Source: Flavobacterium beibuense F44-8
GTDB lineage: Bacteria > Bacteroidota > Bacteroidia > Flavobacteriales > Flavobacteriaceae
Direction of reading: 5' to 3'
Assembly (NCBI RefSeq): GCF_000769915.1
Contig: NZ_JRLV01000006.1
Span: forward strand, 1 to 64,000
Length of the DNA: 64,000 bases
The notes beneath the pieces were generated by a model that was not told the DNA's origin, did no database searches, and worked only from the letters and a program-made list of their open reading frames with translations. Shown one piece after another: positions 1-8,549 of the stretch. How positions within the stretch are numbered: the first letter of the stretch is position 1; each line of letters opens with the position of its first letter. The position numbers were made by a program, and so were the translations under genes.

Positions 1-1
1 A

Positions 2-1666
2 ACTACAAATAATATAAACCAAAGCTTCTGTGTGGTGGATGCACCTACAGTAGCCGATATACAGGTAAATGAGACTGGAGTTGTTTGGTATGATTCCCCA
101 ACCGGAGGCACTGTGGTCGCGAACACGGCATCGCTCATAGATGGAATGGTGTACTACGCGAGCCTAACCGACCCTGTTTCTGGTTGTGAAAGTTCGGTAA
201 GGTTAGCGGTAACAGTAAATGTAACCGATGCACCTACACCAACTACAAATAATATAAACCAAAGCTTCTGTACTGTGGATATGCCAACAGTGGCCGATAT
301 TCAGGTGAACGAAACCGGAGTAGTTTGGTATGATGCTGCAACAGGTGGTAACCTGTTGCCGGATACAACTGCATTAACCGATGGTATGACCTACTACGGT
401 AGCTTAACCGATACAAACGGTTGTGAAAGTTCGGTACGACTAGCGGTTACAGTAAATGTAAACGATGGTATGACGCCAACAACTACAGAAACTAATCAGA
501 TATTCTGTAGTGTGGATAACCCTACTATAGATGATATACAGGTAAATCAAACAGGTATTACATTCTACAATACTGCAATGGGAGGTACTGCAATTGCAGC
601 AGGAACCGAACTGGTAGACGGAATGACTTATTATGCAAGTATGGTTGACCCTGTTAGCGGTTGTGCAAGTGCTGTAAGGTTAGCAATTACTGTTACCCTG
701 AGCAACGGTACTACGCCAACGACCAACAGTGATGCGCAAACATTCTGTGCGGTAGATATGCCTACAGTGGCCGATATTCAGGTGAATGAAACCGGAGTGA
801 TTTGGTACACGGCAGCTACAGGTGGCACACAAATACTGGATACAGCAGCGCTTGTAAACGGTATGACCTACTATGCCGGTATAACCGATGCCAGCGGATG
901 TGAAAGCTCGGTAAGGTTAGCGGTAACAGTAACAGTAGATAGTGGTGAAACACCTACAACAGATGATGTTACTCAAAACTTCTGTGCGGTTGATATGCCA
1001 ACAGTAGCCGATATTCAGGTGAACGAAACCGGAGTTACATGGTATGATGTTGCAACAGCTGGTAACGTGGTAGATCCGGCAACGGCTCTGGTTTCGGGAG
1101 CAACTTACTATGCATCGGTACAGTCAATAGCAGGTTGTGAGAGCTTAATACGATTAGCTGTAACAGTAACGGTAGATGAAGGTGTTACACCAACAACTAC
1201 TAATACAACTCAGGATTTTTGTGGAGCAGATATGCCAACAATTGCCGATATTCAGGTATCACCTGTAGGAACTATATTCTATGCTTCTATGACAGGCGGT
1301 GATCCCCTGGATGTTTCAATGGCATTGGTAGACGGTATGACTTACTATGCTGCTTATGTGAATGCATCAGGTTGTGAAAGTGTGAACAGGCTTGCAATAA
1401 CAGTTAATGTAAACGATGGTATTACCCCAACTACTACAGATACCACTCAGGATTTCTGTGCGGGTGATATGCCAACAGTAGCCGATCTTCAGGTAAACCA
1501 AACGGGAGTGATTTGGTACTCATCTCCAACAGGAGGAGCACCACTACCGGATGATACCGAGCTTATGGATGGAGGAGTATATTATGCTTCCATCATAAAC
1601 GGAGGTTGTGAAAGTTTGGTAAGACTTGCAGTTACAGTTAATATATACGGTAATACTACAGCAACA
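2..1666 (+). repeat. Seven tandem ~237-240 bp repeats encoding Ig-like units
   Basis: The phenylalanine-cysteine codons that open each unit lie at about 26, 266, 503, 743, 980, 1217 and 1454, giving spacings of 240, 237, 240, 237, 237 and 237 bases. Copies are similar at DNA level, not only protein level: the 31 bases starting at position 1 recur exactly at 241. The array is cut by the window edge, so the total number of copies is unknown. Confidence 0.9.
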
Positions 1667-2548
1667 ATATCTACTTCTAGCCCTAGAACGTGTTATGGTA
1701 CAGAAACGGTATATGTCACTGAAGATGGTATGACCGACTATGTATGGACAGTTGACGGAGGTATAATTGTAGACGGAGGTACTGCTACAGATAATACCGC
1801 TTCAGTAATATGGCTGGATCTTGGTCCTGGTAATATAAGTGTTTCTTATACAGATGCTAACGGATGTGCCGGAACTACAGAAGGTTCACTTGATGTGGAT
1901 GTGGTAAGCTGTTCTGATTTAACGATATCCAAATCTGTTAACAATTTTAATCCGCTTATCGGTGAAAATGTTATTTTTACCATTACAGTGACAAATGAGG
2001 GTGACAGTACCTTTACTGATCTTGAGGTAAGCGAGCAGCTGCCAAGCGGTTATGATTATGTTGATTCTACAGTAACACAGGGTACTTATAATGAGGTAAG
2101 CGGTATATGGGTTATACCGTCACTTGGACCGGGAGAATCGGCAGTACTGCAGGTAGTTACTCAGGTACTGTTTGGGGGAGATTATAACAATATAGCCTTC
2201 ATAGTTGGATCCAACCCTATAGACAGCCAAACAGATAATAATGAGGCTATAGCCTGGGTAGAACCGTCATGCTTAACAGTATATAACGAGTTTACACCAA
2301 ACGGAGACGGTGCTAACGACACCTTCAGGATAGATTGTATAGAGTACTATCCAAACAATACGCTTTCGGTGTACAACAGGTATGGTTCGCCGGTATACAA
2401 AACGTCGGGTTATCAAAACGACTGGGATGGTACTGCAAACCAGGATGGTACTGTAAGAAGAGGAGAAAAGCTACCGGTAGGTACTTACTACTATGTTCTT
2501 GAAGTAGAGGGTGCAGTGAAAACAGGCTGGTTGTATATAATGAGATAA
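2..2548 (+). CDS. T9SS type B secreted repeat adhesin (gliding-motility-associated C-terminal domain), 5' end outside window
   Basis: Open from the first complete codon of the window, so the true start lies upstream; internal GTG codons fall inside a repeat and are not starts. Seven copies of a 79-80 residue Ig-like unit are visible. Each has an FC-x-x-DMPTVADIQVN-type beginning, a G-V-x-WY strand, a GMTYYAS strand, a GCES turn and an RLAVTV end. They are followed by a PKD-like segment (positions about 1660-1910), a DUF11-like segment (starting DLTISKSVNNFNP, about 1915-2260) and a C-terminal domain with the FTPNGDGANDTF motif ending in GWLYIMR. That last domain is the type B (TIGR04131-like) sorting signal, so the protein should be exported by the type IX system and act at the cell surface. 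The next gene encodes a PorP/SprF-family protein, the usual neighbour of such substrates. The exact ligand cannot be read from the sequence. Confidence 0.9.
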   Translation, partial: TTNNINQSFCVVDAPTVADIQVNETGVVWYDSPTGGTVVANTASLIDGMVYYASLTDPVSGCESSVRLAVTVNVTDAPTPTTNNINQSFCTVDMPTVADIQVNETGVVWYDAATGGNLLPDTTALTDGMTYYGSLTDTNGCESSVRLAVTVNVNDGMTPTTTETNQIFCSVDNPTIDDIQVNQTGITFYNTAMGGTAIAAGTELVDGMTYYASMVDPVSGCASAVRLAITVTLSNGTTPTTNSDAQTFCAVDMPTVADIQVNETGVIWYTAATGGTQILDTAALVNGMTYYAGITDASGCESSVRLAVTVTVDSGETPTTDDVTQNFCAVDMPTVADIQVNETGVTWYDVATAGNVVDPATALVSGATYYASVQSIAGCESLIRLAVTVTVDEGVTPTTTNTTQDFCGADMPTIADIQVSPVGTIFYASMTGGDPLDVSMALVDGMTYYAAYVNASGCESVNRLAITVNVNDGITPTTTDTTQDFCAGDMPTVADLQVNQTGVIWYSSPTGGAPLPDDTELMDGGVYYASIINGGCESLVRLAVTVNIYGNTTATISTSSPRTCYGTETVYVTEDGMTDYVWTVDGGIIVDGGTATDNTASVIWLDLGPGNISVSYTDANGCAGTTEGSLDVDVVSCSDLTISKSVNNFNPLIGENVIFTITVTNEGDSTFTDLEVSEQLPSGYDYVDSTVTQGTYNEVSGIWVIPSLGPGESAVLQVVTQVLFGGDYNNIAFIVGSNPIDSQTDNNEAIAWVEPSCLTVYNEFTPNGDGANDTFRIDCIEYYPNNTLSVYNRYGSPVYKTSGYQNDWDGTANQDGTVRRGEKLPVGTYYYVLEVEGAVKTGWLYIMR

Positions 2549-2566
2549 ATAATGGTTTAGATAAAA

Positions 2567-2591
2567 AGAGTGGCAGCGCCGCTGTCACTCT
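2567..2591 (+). other. Intercistronic hairpin between adhesin and PorP/SprF-like gene
   Basis: AGAGTGGCAGC (2567-2577) pairs with GCTGTCACTCT (2581-2591) around a GCC loop, 11 pairs including one G-U. No run of T follows, so it is not a standard intrinsic terminator. It could be an RNA-stability or partial-termination element that sets the ratio of the large substrate to its outer-membrane partner. Confidence 0.5.
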
Positions 2592-2621
2592 CAATTATCA
2601 ATTAACAAAATATATTTAAGT

Positions 2622-3554
2622 ATGAAAATCACACCAAAATTTATAAAAAGATATTTCCTGTTCGGGCTACTCTTTGCGGCATTTGCTGTAAATGCACAAC
2701 AGGAAGCTCAATATACCCAGTACATGTATAACACGCTAACTGTTAATCCTGCTTACACAGGTACGGTAGGGCACTTTCAGGGAGTGTTGCAGCACCGCTC
2801 ACAATGGGTAGGGCTGGACGGTGCTCCTACAACCCAGGCATTTACTTTGCACTCTCCTGTGTTTAATGAAAGGATGGGCTTAGGCTTAAGTGTTGTGAAT
2901 GACAGGCTGGGACCTTCTCAGGAATTTTTTGCCAATGCTAACTTTGCCTACATTATCCCTGTGGGGTATGATGCTAACCTTTCATTTGGGTTAAAAGCAG
3001 GTGTAAGGTTAATGGATATTGACTGGTCTAAGGGTATTTACTATCAGCAAAACGACCCGTTACTTAATACTAACATCAATAATAAAACAACACCTACCAT
3101 TGGAGCAGGAGTGTATTATTATACCGAGAAGTTTTATGCAGGACTTTCTGTACCAAGCTTCATCAGGTCTGATTATTATGATGATGTTCAGGAGTCAACC
3201 GTGTCAGACAGGCTACACTATTATGTAATGGGTGGTTATGTATTTGACCTTTCAGAGAATTTAAAGTTCAAACCGGCTGTTTTAGGTAAGGTGGTTTCAG
3301 GAGCACCCGTAACGGTAGATGTTTCGGCTAACTTCTTACTGTATGAAAAACTGACTTTAGGAGCTTCATACAGGTGGGACGATTCGGTAAGTGCATTAGT
3401 GGGCTTCCAGATAACGAACTCGATTTTTGCAGGATATTCATATGATTATACCGTAACCGATTTTAATAAGTACAACGACGGATCTCACGAAGTAATACTA
3501 CGATTTGATGTATTACCTAAAAACAAACGTGTTAAATCTCCAAGATTTTTCTAA
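2622..3554 (+). CDS. PorP/SprF family type IX secretion outer-membrane protein
   Basis: A 310-residue protein with an N-terminal signal peptide ending near AVNAQQ, then the family opening QYTQYMYNTLTVNPAYTGT and the region RSQWVGLDGAPTTQAF. Both are typical of PorP/SprF proteins. The rest alternates aromatic and glycine residues as expected for a 14-strand-like outer-membrane barrel, with a final strand close to the C-terminus. Family knowledge: SprF/PorP homologues are needed for secretion or surface attachment of type B substrates encoded next to them. Its position 73 bases after the adhesin and 12 bases before the OmpA gene supports this pairing. I infer it is the dedicated partner of the upstream adhesin. 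Confidence 0.9.
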   Translation: MKITPKFIKRYFLFGLLFAAFAVNAQQEAQYTQYMYNTLTVNPAYTGTVGHFQGVLQHRSQWVGLDGAPTTQAFTLHSPVFNERMGLGLSVVNDRLGPSQEFFANANFAYIIPVGYDANLSFGLKAGVRLMDIDWSKGIYYQQNDPLLNTNINNKTTPTIGAGVYYYTEKFYAGLSVPSFIRSDYYDDVQESTVSDRLHYYVMGGYVFDLSENLKFKPAVLGKVVSGAPVTVDVSANFLLYEKLTLGASYRWDDSVSALVGFQITNSIFAGYSYDYTVTDFNKYNDGSHEVILRFDVLPKNKRVKSPRFF

Positions 3555-3566
3555 AAGATAAAGATT

Positions 3567-5510
3567 ATGATGAGAAAACTATTTTTATACAGTTTACTAT
3601 TTTGCATAGCATCAGGATTTGCACAACAGAGAGAGCTTAAAAAGGCCGACAGGCTTTTTGAAGATCTGGCTTATGTGGAAGCAGCGAAAGCTTATGAGAA
3701 ATATCTTAAGGAAGAATCTGCTCCCGGTACCCAAACCATAATGAATGTTGCTGATGCTTATTACTATACAGGTAATAACGGTAGTGCCCTAAGATGGTAC
3801 ACCAAGCTTTACAGTGTTTTAGCCGATAATATGGATGATACCCATTTTAACAGGTATATACAAACCCTAAGAGCTACCGAAGATTATAAAAAAGCAGACG
3901 AACTGTTAAAGAAAAGACTGGAGCAAAAAGGCGATCAGGCTATGATTGACAGGTTTATCAGTCAGAGAAAATACCTTGACAGTATTAACGGTCAGCCGTC
4001 TAATTATACGGTAAGTAATTTGGATTCTAATAGTGATAAAGCCGACTTTGGTACGGCATTTTACGGTAGCCAGATTGTGTTTTCATCCAGTAGGGATACC
4101 ACAAAAGTAGGAGGGAAAACCTATTCGTGGAATGAGCAGCCTTACCTTGAGCTCTATGTGGCCGACAGGAATGCCGAAGACGGTTCGCTGTTTAATATCC
4201 AGAAGTTTTTGCCTAAAGAGCAAACACAGTATCATAACGCTACTATATCGTTTATGCCCGATTTGAAAACGGTTTATTATTCGGCAAATATTGTTAAGCC
4301 TAATGATAAGTTAATTACAGACGATGAGGGTACAGGGAACTTTGAGATAATCAAAGGAACTATAGAAGGTGAGAAGCTCTCTGCAACCGAAAAACTTCCT
4401 TTTGATAATAAAAAATATTCGGTGGGTCACCCGGCGGTAAGTGCCGATGGTAAATGGCTGTTCTTTGTGTCAGATATGCCCGGTGGTTATGGAGATGCCG
4501 ATATTTATGTAGCCCAGATTTTTGACGATGGTAAACTGGGAGAGCCTAAAAACCTAGGCGATAAAATAAATACCAGTGGCAGGGAAATGTTCCCGTTTAT
4601 TAACGACAGTATTTTATATTTCTCTTCAGACGGGCATTACGGACTTGGAGGTTTGGATGTGTTTGAAAGTAAAATGACAGGCAGGGCCGAATTTGAAGCG
4701 CCTAAAAACCTGGGAAATCAGGTAAACAGTAATGTTGATGATTTTGCCTTTATTATTGATAAGGATAAAAAATACGGATACTTTTCTTCCAGCCGTAAAG
4801 GCGGAATGGGCGATGATGATATTTATTACTTTACAAGGCAGGAGCCGGTTTGTATACAAACAGTGTCGGGTATTGTGACTAATGCCAAATATAAAGTGCC
4901 AATCAATCAGGCCGATATTAAGGTGTATGATGAATTTGGTGATGTAATAGCATCGGTTAAAACTAAAGAAGATGGTACATATAGTGTTGAGGTTCCGTGT
5001 GGTTCAAAAATCAAAGTAGAGGCTTCTAAGCCTAACCATACCAAAGCAGAAAAGGAACTGGAAACAGATAAAACACCTAACCATGAAACTAAAGACGTGA
5101 ACTTTGAGCTTAACAACTATGAAGATCTTGTTAAGAAAGAAGACGACGTTGAAAAGGTAGATATCAATCCTATTTACTTTGATTACGACAAATGGGATAT
5201 TACCCCACAGGCGGCAGAAGAGCTTGATAAGGTGGTGTATATTATGAAAAACTTCCCGGCAATTGTTATTAAAATTGAATCGCACACCGATTCAAGAGGT
5301 AAGGATGCGTACAACATGACGCTATCTGAAAACAGGGCGCAGTCTACTTACAAATATATCACTGAGCATGGTATCGATCCGTCAAGAATTGAGAGTGTAA
5401 AAGGATATGGTGAGTCGCAGCTTAAAAACAAATGTAGTAACGGGGTAAAGTGTACTGAAGAAGAGCACGCAATAAACAGAAGGTCAGATTTTATTATAGT
5501 GAAGAAGTGA
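3567..5510 (+). CDS. OmpA-family protein with TPR, PD40 propeller and carboxypeptidase-regulatory-like domains
   Basis: A 647-residue exported protein; the signal peptide ends near GFAQQRE. In order it shows TPR-like helices (about residues 25-130), a WD40/PD40-type propeller with repeated SADGKWLFFVSD and DSILYFSSDG blades (about 165-425), a CarboxypepD_reg-like beta sandwich (about 430-510) and an OmpA C-terminal peptidoglycan-binding domain (about 530-645; NPIYFDYDKWDIT and SHTDSRG motifs). This layout matches the OmpA proteins found beside SprF/PorP genes (PorE-like). It probably anchors the secretion or attachment complex to peptidoglycan. Two adjacent ATG codons (3567 and 3570) could both start it. 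A strong terminator follows. Confidence 0.88.
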   Translation: MMRKLFLYSLLFCIASGFAQQRELKKADRLFEDLAYVEAAKAYEKYLKEESAPGTQTIMNVADAYYYTGNNGSALRWYTKLYSVLADNMDDTHFNRYIQTLRATEDYKKADELLKKRLEQKGDQAMIDRFISQRKYLDSINGQPSNYTVSNLDSNSDKADFGTAFYGSQIVFSSSRDTTKVGGKTYSWNEQPYLELYVADRNAEDGSLFNIQKFLPKEQTQYHNATISFMPDLKTVYYSANIVKPNDKLITDDEGTGNFEIIKGTIEGEKLSATEKLPFDNKKYSVGHPAVSADGKWLFFVSDMPGGYGDADIYVAQIFDDGKLGEPKNLGDKINTSGREMFPFINDSILYFSSDGHYGLGGLDVFESKMTGRAEFEAPKNLGNQVNSNVDDFAFIIDKDKKYGYFSSSRKGGMGDDDIYYFTRQEPVCIQTVSGIVTNAKYKVPINQADIKVYDEFGDVIASVKTKEDGTYSVEVPCGSKIKVEASKPNHTKAEKELETDKTPNHETKDVNFELNNYEDLVKKEDDVEKVDINPIYFDYDKWDITPQAAEELDKVVYIMKNFPAIVIKIESHTDSRGKDAYNMTLSENRAQSTYKYITEHGIDPSRIESVKGYGESQLKNKCSNGVKCTEEEHAINRRSDFIIVKK

Positions 5511-5545
5511 TTTTAGCTTAAGTTGTTTAAGTTGATTTTGATGGC

Positions 5546-5581
5546 AGGGCACCCTTCTTTGGGGTGCCCTTGTTTGTTTTT
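5546..5581 (+). terminator. Intrinsic terminator after the adhesin/PorP/OmpA operon
   Basis: Perfect stem AGGGCACCC (5546-5554) with GGGTGCCCT (5562-5570), a 7-base loop, then a T-rich tail (5571-5581). It lies 36 bases after the OmpA gene stop. Confidence 0.9.
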
Positions 5582-5602
5582 GGCGGATTAACACAAATAA
5601 TG

Positions 5603-5632
5603 TTGTTAAATGTTCGCGAATTGTTATTTTTG
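5603..5632 (+). promoter_or_regulatory. Bacteroidota-type promoter for the peptidyl-prolyl isomerase operon
   Basis: TTG (5603-5605), a 19-base spacer and TATTTTTG (5625-5632) match the TTG-N19-TAnnTTTG consensus exactly. Expected start of transcription is near 5639, leaving an ~80-base leader before the gene at 5719. Confidence 0.7.
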
Positions 5633-5718
5633 TTGGTTGCAAAAAAGCAACGAAGCATAATTTTTTTATCTCCGTTGCGTTTACTTAACCGTATTACAGT
5701 GTTACAAACTATTTAATA

Positions 5719-7698
5719 ATGAAATTAAAAAAGGTTCTTCTTGGGATTTCACTGTGTGTATCGGCACTTTCGTTTGCCCAACAAACAAAAAAAGAGGTGT
5801 TGTTTACCATAAATGAAAATCCTTATTATACAGACGAGTTTGTGAGGGTTTATAATAAAAACCTTGATTTGGTAAAAGACGACTCGCAAAAAGACTTAGA
5901 TAACTACCTTAATCTTTTTATTGGTTATAAGCTTAAAGTAAACAGGGCTTACGAACTGGGACTTCAGGATAACAGGAAGTATCAGTTAGAGCTTAAAAAC
6001 TACCGTGAGCAGCTTTCTAAAAACTATCATCTTGACAAAGAGGTGACAGACGAGCTGGTTCAGGAAGCTTATAACAGACTTCAAAAAGAGGTAAAAGCAT
6101 CGCATATTTTATTCAAACTGGATGAAAATGCTTTACCTGCAGATACTTTAAGAGTATACAACAAAGCAATGGAAATAAGAGCCAAGGCTCTTGCCGGTGA
6201 AGATTTTGGTAAGCTGGCACAGCAATACTCTGAAGATATTCCTGCTGCAAAAACCGATAAAGGTGAACTAGGCTATTTCTCTGCTTTCAGAATGGTTTAT
6301 CCGTTTGAAACAGGAGCTTACACTACTCCGAAGGGAGAGGTGTCAATGCCTATAAGAAGCCGTTTTGGTTATCACATTATAAAGGTTGAAGATGTTAGGC
6401 AAAACAGGGGAGATATTATAGTAGCCCATATAATGTTGCTTAAATCAAAAGATAATGCCTCTGAAGAAGAAAAGGCAAAAGTAAAAACCCGTGCCGAGGA
6501 GATATACCAAAAGTTAAAACAGGGAGAAGATTTTGGTGAACTGGCTAAGCAGTTTTCTCAGGATGGTTATACAGCTACAAAAGGCGGCGTGCTTGAAAAG
6601 TTCAGCTCGGGGTCATTAAGCTCTGAAGAGTTTGAGAACAGAGCGTTTGCATTAAAGGTGCCTGGTGATTATACTGAGCCTTTTGAAACACAATACGGTT
6701 GGCATATTGTTAAACTGGTTAAAAAATTCCCATTACTTACTTTTGAAGAAAGTAAAGAGGATTTAGAGGCAAGAGTAGCTAAAGATGACCGTTCATCTGT
6801 TATTGCAGAAGCGATGACTGAAAAGCTTAAGAAAAAATACCCTATGGATACCGATAAGAAAATGTATTCAAAGGTGCTTACAGCTGTAAACGATTCTTAC
6901 TATGTTACTGCATGGAAACTACCTGAAAGTGCTGATAGCTTTAATAAAACTTTATTAACTATAAACAATGATAAAGAAATAAAGGCTTGGGAGTTTCTGG
7001 AGTATATCAATAAAGAGCAAAAAGGAGGTATTAAAGCGAAACCGCTTAACAGGCTTGTGTCTATTTTGTTTGAAAAATTTAGTAATGAAAAGCTAAACGA
7101 GTATTACGACGAAAATCTTGAAAATGAATTTCCGGAGTTTGCAGGTGTAATGCAGGAGTATAAAGACGGACTGTTGCTGTTTGATTTAATGGAAAAAGAG
7201 ATATGGGATAAAGCTAAAAAAGATACAGTAGGCCTTAAAAACTATTACAACGCTCATCTTAATGAGTACAGATGGGGTAACAGGGTTGATGCCGAGGTTA
7301 TTTCTTCTACAGATAAAAAGATTATTGAAAAAGCAAGAAAGCTTCTTAAAAAAGGTAAAGACATTGCTTTTATAAAAGAAGAGCTTAATACAAACGGTAA
7401 AATAAATGTAATAGAAAGATCGGGTGTGTTTGCTCAAAATGATGAAATGTTACCTGTTCTTGATAAATGGGAAACAGGGATAAGTGATGTGGTTAGCAAA
7501 GGTGATTACTATTATGTTATAAAAGTAAATAAGGTATTACCGGCAAGCACTAAAGCACTTGATGAATGCAGAGGTCGCGTGGTAAATGATTATCAGCAAT
7601 ATCTTGAAAGCACTTGGGTAGATACACTTAAAAAAGAGTTTACCGTTAAGATAAATAAAGGTGTTTTTGAGAATATAAAAAAACAGCTTAACCAGTAA
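5719..7698 (+). CDS. Periplasmic peptidyl-prolyl isomerase with two parvulin domains
   Basis: A 659-residue protein with a signal peptide ending near LSFAQQ. Two parvulin (rotamase) domains can be seen. The first spans about residues 124-232, opening VKASHILFKL with the FGYHIIKVEDV end. The second spans about 233-334, opening VAHIMLL and closing YGWHIVKLV. A long helical C-terminal part (335-659) is probably a chaperone region, as in SurA/PpiD. Family role: catalysing prolyl isomerisation and holding unfolded outer-membrane or secreted proteins in the periplasm. First gene of a three-gene foldase operon; its stop overlaps the next start (TAATG). Confidence 0.88.
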   Translation: MKLKKVLLGISLCVSALSFAQQTKKEVLFTINENPYYTDEFVRVYNKNLDLVKDDSQKDLDNYLNLFIGYKLKVNRAYELGLQDNRKYQLELKNYREQLSKNYHLDKEVTDELVQEAYNRLQKEVKASHILFKLDENALPADTLRVYNKAMEIRAKALAGEDFGKLAQQYSEDIPAAKTDKGELGYFSAFRMVYPFETGAYTTPKGEVSMPIRSRFGYHIIKVEDVRQNRGDIIVAHIMLLKSKDNASEEEKAKVKTRAEEIYQKLKQGEDFGELAKQFSQDGYTATKGGVLEKFSSGSLSSEEFENRAFALKVPGDYTEPFETQYGWHIVKLVKKFPLLTFEESKEDLEARVAKDDRSSVIAEAMTEKLKKKYPMDTDKKMYSKVLTAVNDSYYVTAWKLPESADSFNKTLLTINNDKEIKAWEFLEYINKEQKGGIKAKPLNRLVSILFEKFSNEKLNEYYDENLENEFPEFAGVMQEYKDGLLLFDLMEKEIWDKAKKDTVGLKNYYNAHLNEYRWGNRVDAEVISSTDKKIIEKARKLLKKGKDIAFIKEELNTNGKINVIERSGVFAQNDEMLPVLDKWETGISDVVSKGDYYYVIKVNKVLPASTKALDECRGRVVNDYQQYLESTWVDTLKKEFTVKINKGVFENIKKQLNQ

Positions 7699-8549
7699 TG
7701 ATTAAAAAAGCAGTATTGTTTTTACTGGCAGGGTTAGCCGTATCCTGTAATTATTTTCAAAAAGAGGCAAAGCCACATGCTGTTGCAAGGGTTAACGATT
7801 CCTATTTGTATGAAGAGGAAATAAATAAGCTTGTGCCGGCAGGAACCTCAAAAGAAGATAGTCTGGCTATTGTGAAAAGCTATATAGACAGGTGGGCTAC
7901 TCAAAAACTACTTTATAATGCGGCAGAGCTTAACCTAGGTGCAGAAAAGCAGGAAGAGTTTAACGAACTGGTAAGGCAGTATAAAATTGATTTATATACA
8001 AAGGCATACATAGAAGAGCTGGTAAAAAGGAGTGTGGATACTGTAGTGGCAGATGCCGAGCTTAAGGCTTATTATGATGCCAATAAAGAAAACTTCAGGA
8101 CTACCGGTACACTTGTTAAGCTTAAATACATACACTTATTAAAGGATCATCCTAAATTTGCATCGATAAAGGAAAAATTTTCCAGTAATAAGAAAACAGA
8201 TATAAAAGCGTTAAGTGATATAGCAATACAATTTAAAAGTTACGCTTTTAACGATACAACCTGGGTAGATATGAACCAGGTATATAGAAAGCTGCCATTT
8301 ATAACTCCAGAGAACAGGGATACATATATAAGCAGTAATATGTCTTATCAGTATCCTGATTCTACAGATGTATACTTGGTAAAGGTTTCAAAGGTGTTAG
8401 GTAAAAATGAGATTTCCCCGTATGAATATATAAGGCCAACTTTAGAGCAGCTTATAATAAACGGCAGGAAGTTTGAGTTAATAAAGAAATTCGAAAAAGA
8501 TATAACGGATGATGCGATTAAAAATAAAGACTATGAAATTTATAAATAG
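7698..8549 (+). CDS. Lipoprotein related to SurA/peptidyl-prolyl isomerases, no clear catalytic domain
   Basis: A 283-residue protein with a lipoprotein signal: hydrophobic stretch, then LAVSCN with the lipidated Cys at residue 17. The N-terminal part (ARVNDSYLYEEEINKL) resembles the SurA N-terminal helical domain, and the middle region around KLKYIHLLKD looks like a weak parvulin-like strand. The GGxLG..-type motifs of active parvulins are not seen. It starts one base inside the previous stop and overlaps the following gene by 17 bases, so the three proteins are likely made together. Probable role: outer-membrane protein folding factor; catalysis is doubtful. Confidence 0.75.
   Translation: MIKKAVLFLLAGLAVSCNYFQKEAKPHAVARVNDSYLYEEEINKLVPAGTSKEDSLAIVKSYIDRWATQKLLYNAAELNLGAEKQEEFNELVRQYKIDLYTKAYIEELVKRSVDTVVADAELKAYYDANKENFRTTGTLVKLKYIHLLKDHPKFASIKEKFSSNKKTDIKALSDIAIQFKSYAFNDTTWVDMNQVYRKLPFITPENRDTYISSNMSYQYPDSTDVYLVKVSKVLGKNEISPYEYIRPTLEQLIINGRKFELIKKFEKDITDDAIKNKDYEIYK

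Noticed and set aside
8509..8532. Upstream ATG for the SurA-like gene
   Set aside because: Would place charged residues ahead of the signal peptide; ATG 8533 gives a normal one.
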